A DNA stretch of 5,871 bases from positions 1-5,871 of the forward strand of contig SLGA01000194.1 of the NCBI GenBank assembly GCA_007123985.1, in the 5' to 3' direction. The position numbers were made by a program, and so were the translations under genes. This DNA comes from Balneolaceae bacterium (GTDB lineage Bacteria; Bacteroidota; Rhodothermia; Balneolales; Balneolaceae). Below the pieces are notes generated by a model. It was not told the DNA's origin. It was given only the letters and a program-made list of their open reading frames with translations, and did no database searches. Positions 5,045-5,871 of this stretch are shown here, piece by piece; position 1 is the stretch's first letter; each line of letters starts with the position of its first letter.

Positions 5045-5871
5045 AAAACCTGCAATACTTGCTCTTGCCGACGGCACAGTTGTTCATGGCCGCGCGATCG
5101 GTATAACCGGTACTACAGGCGGCGAACTCTGTTTCAATACCAGTATGACCGGCTATCAGGAAATTTTTACTGATCCCAGCTATTACGGCCAGTTGATGAT
5201 GATGACCTATCCGCATATTGGTAACTACGGCACAATGAGCCGCGATGACGAAGCCGGAAGTGTCATGATTGCCGGCCTGATAGTCCGTTCATTCTCCGAT
5301 GAATACAGTAATCCCATTGCAGACGGGAGCCTTCAGGAATATTTGGTTTCAAACCGTGTGATAGGAATTTCTGGTGTGGATACGCGCAAGCTTGTGCGCC
5401 ATATAAGAACCAAAGGGGTTATGAATGCTGTAGTTAGCTCAGAAATACTGGATGAGGCCGAACTGGTGAAAAAGGCACGCGAGTGGGATTCGATGGTTGG
5501 CCTCGAGCTGGCTACAAAAGTTACCCGAAAAGAGGCTCAAACCATCCCGGCTGACGGGCCCTATAAAATTGCCGCTTTCGACTACGGAATTAAACAGAAT
5601 ATCATCAATAACTTTGTGAATAGAGGCTGTACGCTGCGTGTTTTCCCCGCAGAAGCCGAACTTGAACATGTAAAAAAATGGAATGCAGACGGTTATTTTT
5701 TCAGTAACGGTCCGGGAGATCCTAACGCTTCTTCTACCTACGGCCTGCCGATGGTTAATTATGCTAAACAAACCGGCAAGCCGCTTTTTGGTATCTGCCT
5801 TGGGCACCAGCTTATGGCTTTATCAGAGGATATTCCTATCAAAAAAATGTTTGTTGGCCATCGCGGTGCTA
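5022..5871 (+). CDS. carA: Carbamoyl-phosphate synthase small subunit (glutaminase), 3' end outside window
   Basis: The visible 283 codons encode the small subunit that hydrolyses glutamine and channels ammonia to CarB for carbamoyl phosphate, feeding pyrimidine and arginine synthesis in the cytoplasm. The N-terminal CPSase small-chain domain shows FNTSMTGYQE (38-47) and later GVDTRKLVRHIR. The class I glutamine amidotransferase domain begins at about residue 188 (KIAAFDYGIKQNI), has SNGPGDP (228-234) and the nucleophile elbow FGICLGHQ with Cys259. The window stops just after VGHRGA, before the catalytic His/Glu. About 100 codons are missing compared with the E. coli protein of 382 residues. 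No in-frame ATG lies upstream after the terminator, and the ATG at 5022 gives the usual N-terminus; no Shine-Dalgarno is visible. carB is not in the window. Identification is firm. Confidence 0.96.
   Translation, partial: MTASIPDRKPAILALADGTVVHGRAIGITGTTGGELCFNTSMTGYQEIFTDPSYYGQLMMMTYPHIGNYGTMSRDDEAGSVMIAGLIVRSFSDEYSNPIADGSLQEYLVSNRVIGISGVDTRKLVRHIRTKGVMNAVVSSEILDEAELVKKAREWDSMVGLELATKVTRKEAQTIPADGPYKIAAFDYGIKQNIINNFVNRGCTLRVFPAEAELEHVKKWNADGYFFSNGPGDPNASSTYGLPMVNYAKQTGKPLFGICLGHQLMALSEDIPIKKMFVGHRGA

Noticed and set aside
5439..5807. A 122-codon open frame on the minus strand
   Set aside because: It is antisense to the glutaminase half of carA, including the nucleophile motif, and is best explained as a shadow of that coding frame.

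Overview
The window reads like an ordinary chromosomal segment from the Bacteroidota/Balneolota (FCB) side of the bacterial tree. The evidence is a secreted DUF5117/DUF4953-type zinc metalloprotease (a family abundant there), two lipoproteins with classical lipoboxes, start regions with no clear Shine-Dalgarno sequence, and upstream elements of the TAnnTTT type. The genus cannot be fixed from the sequence alone. No phage, transposase, CRISPR or defence gene is visible.

Layout. At the left edge, on the minus strand, lies the 5' part of a tRNA-Pro(GGG) gene that runs off the window. Just upstream of it on the same strand (85-144) is a tRNA-like stretch with a good T-arm but no D-arm. It overlaps two short hairpins with the same TCCCGA/TCGGGA arms. 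All remaining genes are on the plus strand: an 866-residue exported metzincin-type metalloprotease (337-2937) closed by a strong terminator; a 124-residue lipoprotein of unknown function (3065-3439); a 439-residue lipoprotein peptidase of family M24, Xaa-Pro aminopeptidase-like (3489-4808); and the first 283 codons of carA, carbamoyl-phosphate synthase small subunit (from 5022, running off the right edge).

How they work together. The first three plus-strand genes all encode exported proteins, two of them peptidases. An endo-acting metalloprotease followed by a Pro-directed exopeptidase would suit use of external peptides, but this is inference from adjacency. carA belongs to pyrimidine/arginine synthesis and seems functionally separate.

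The most interesting signals are regulatory. (1) Upstream of carA there is a possible promoter, a 49-codon leader frame and a textbook terminator hairpin lying inside that frame. The leader frame stops just inside carA. This recalls the pyrBI type of translation-coupled attenuation. (2) A perfect terminator-like hairpin ends four bases before the ATG of the M24 lipoprotein, so any transcript of that gene started upstream must read through it and carry it over the ribosome-binding region. (3) The M24 protein has an apparent Asp in place of the usual first metal-binding Glu and a one-residue longer spacing between its two metal Asp residues.
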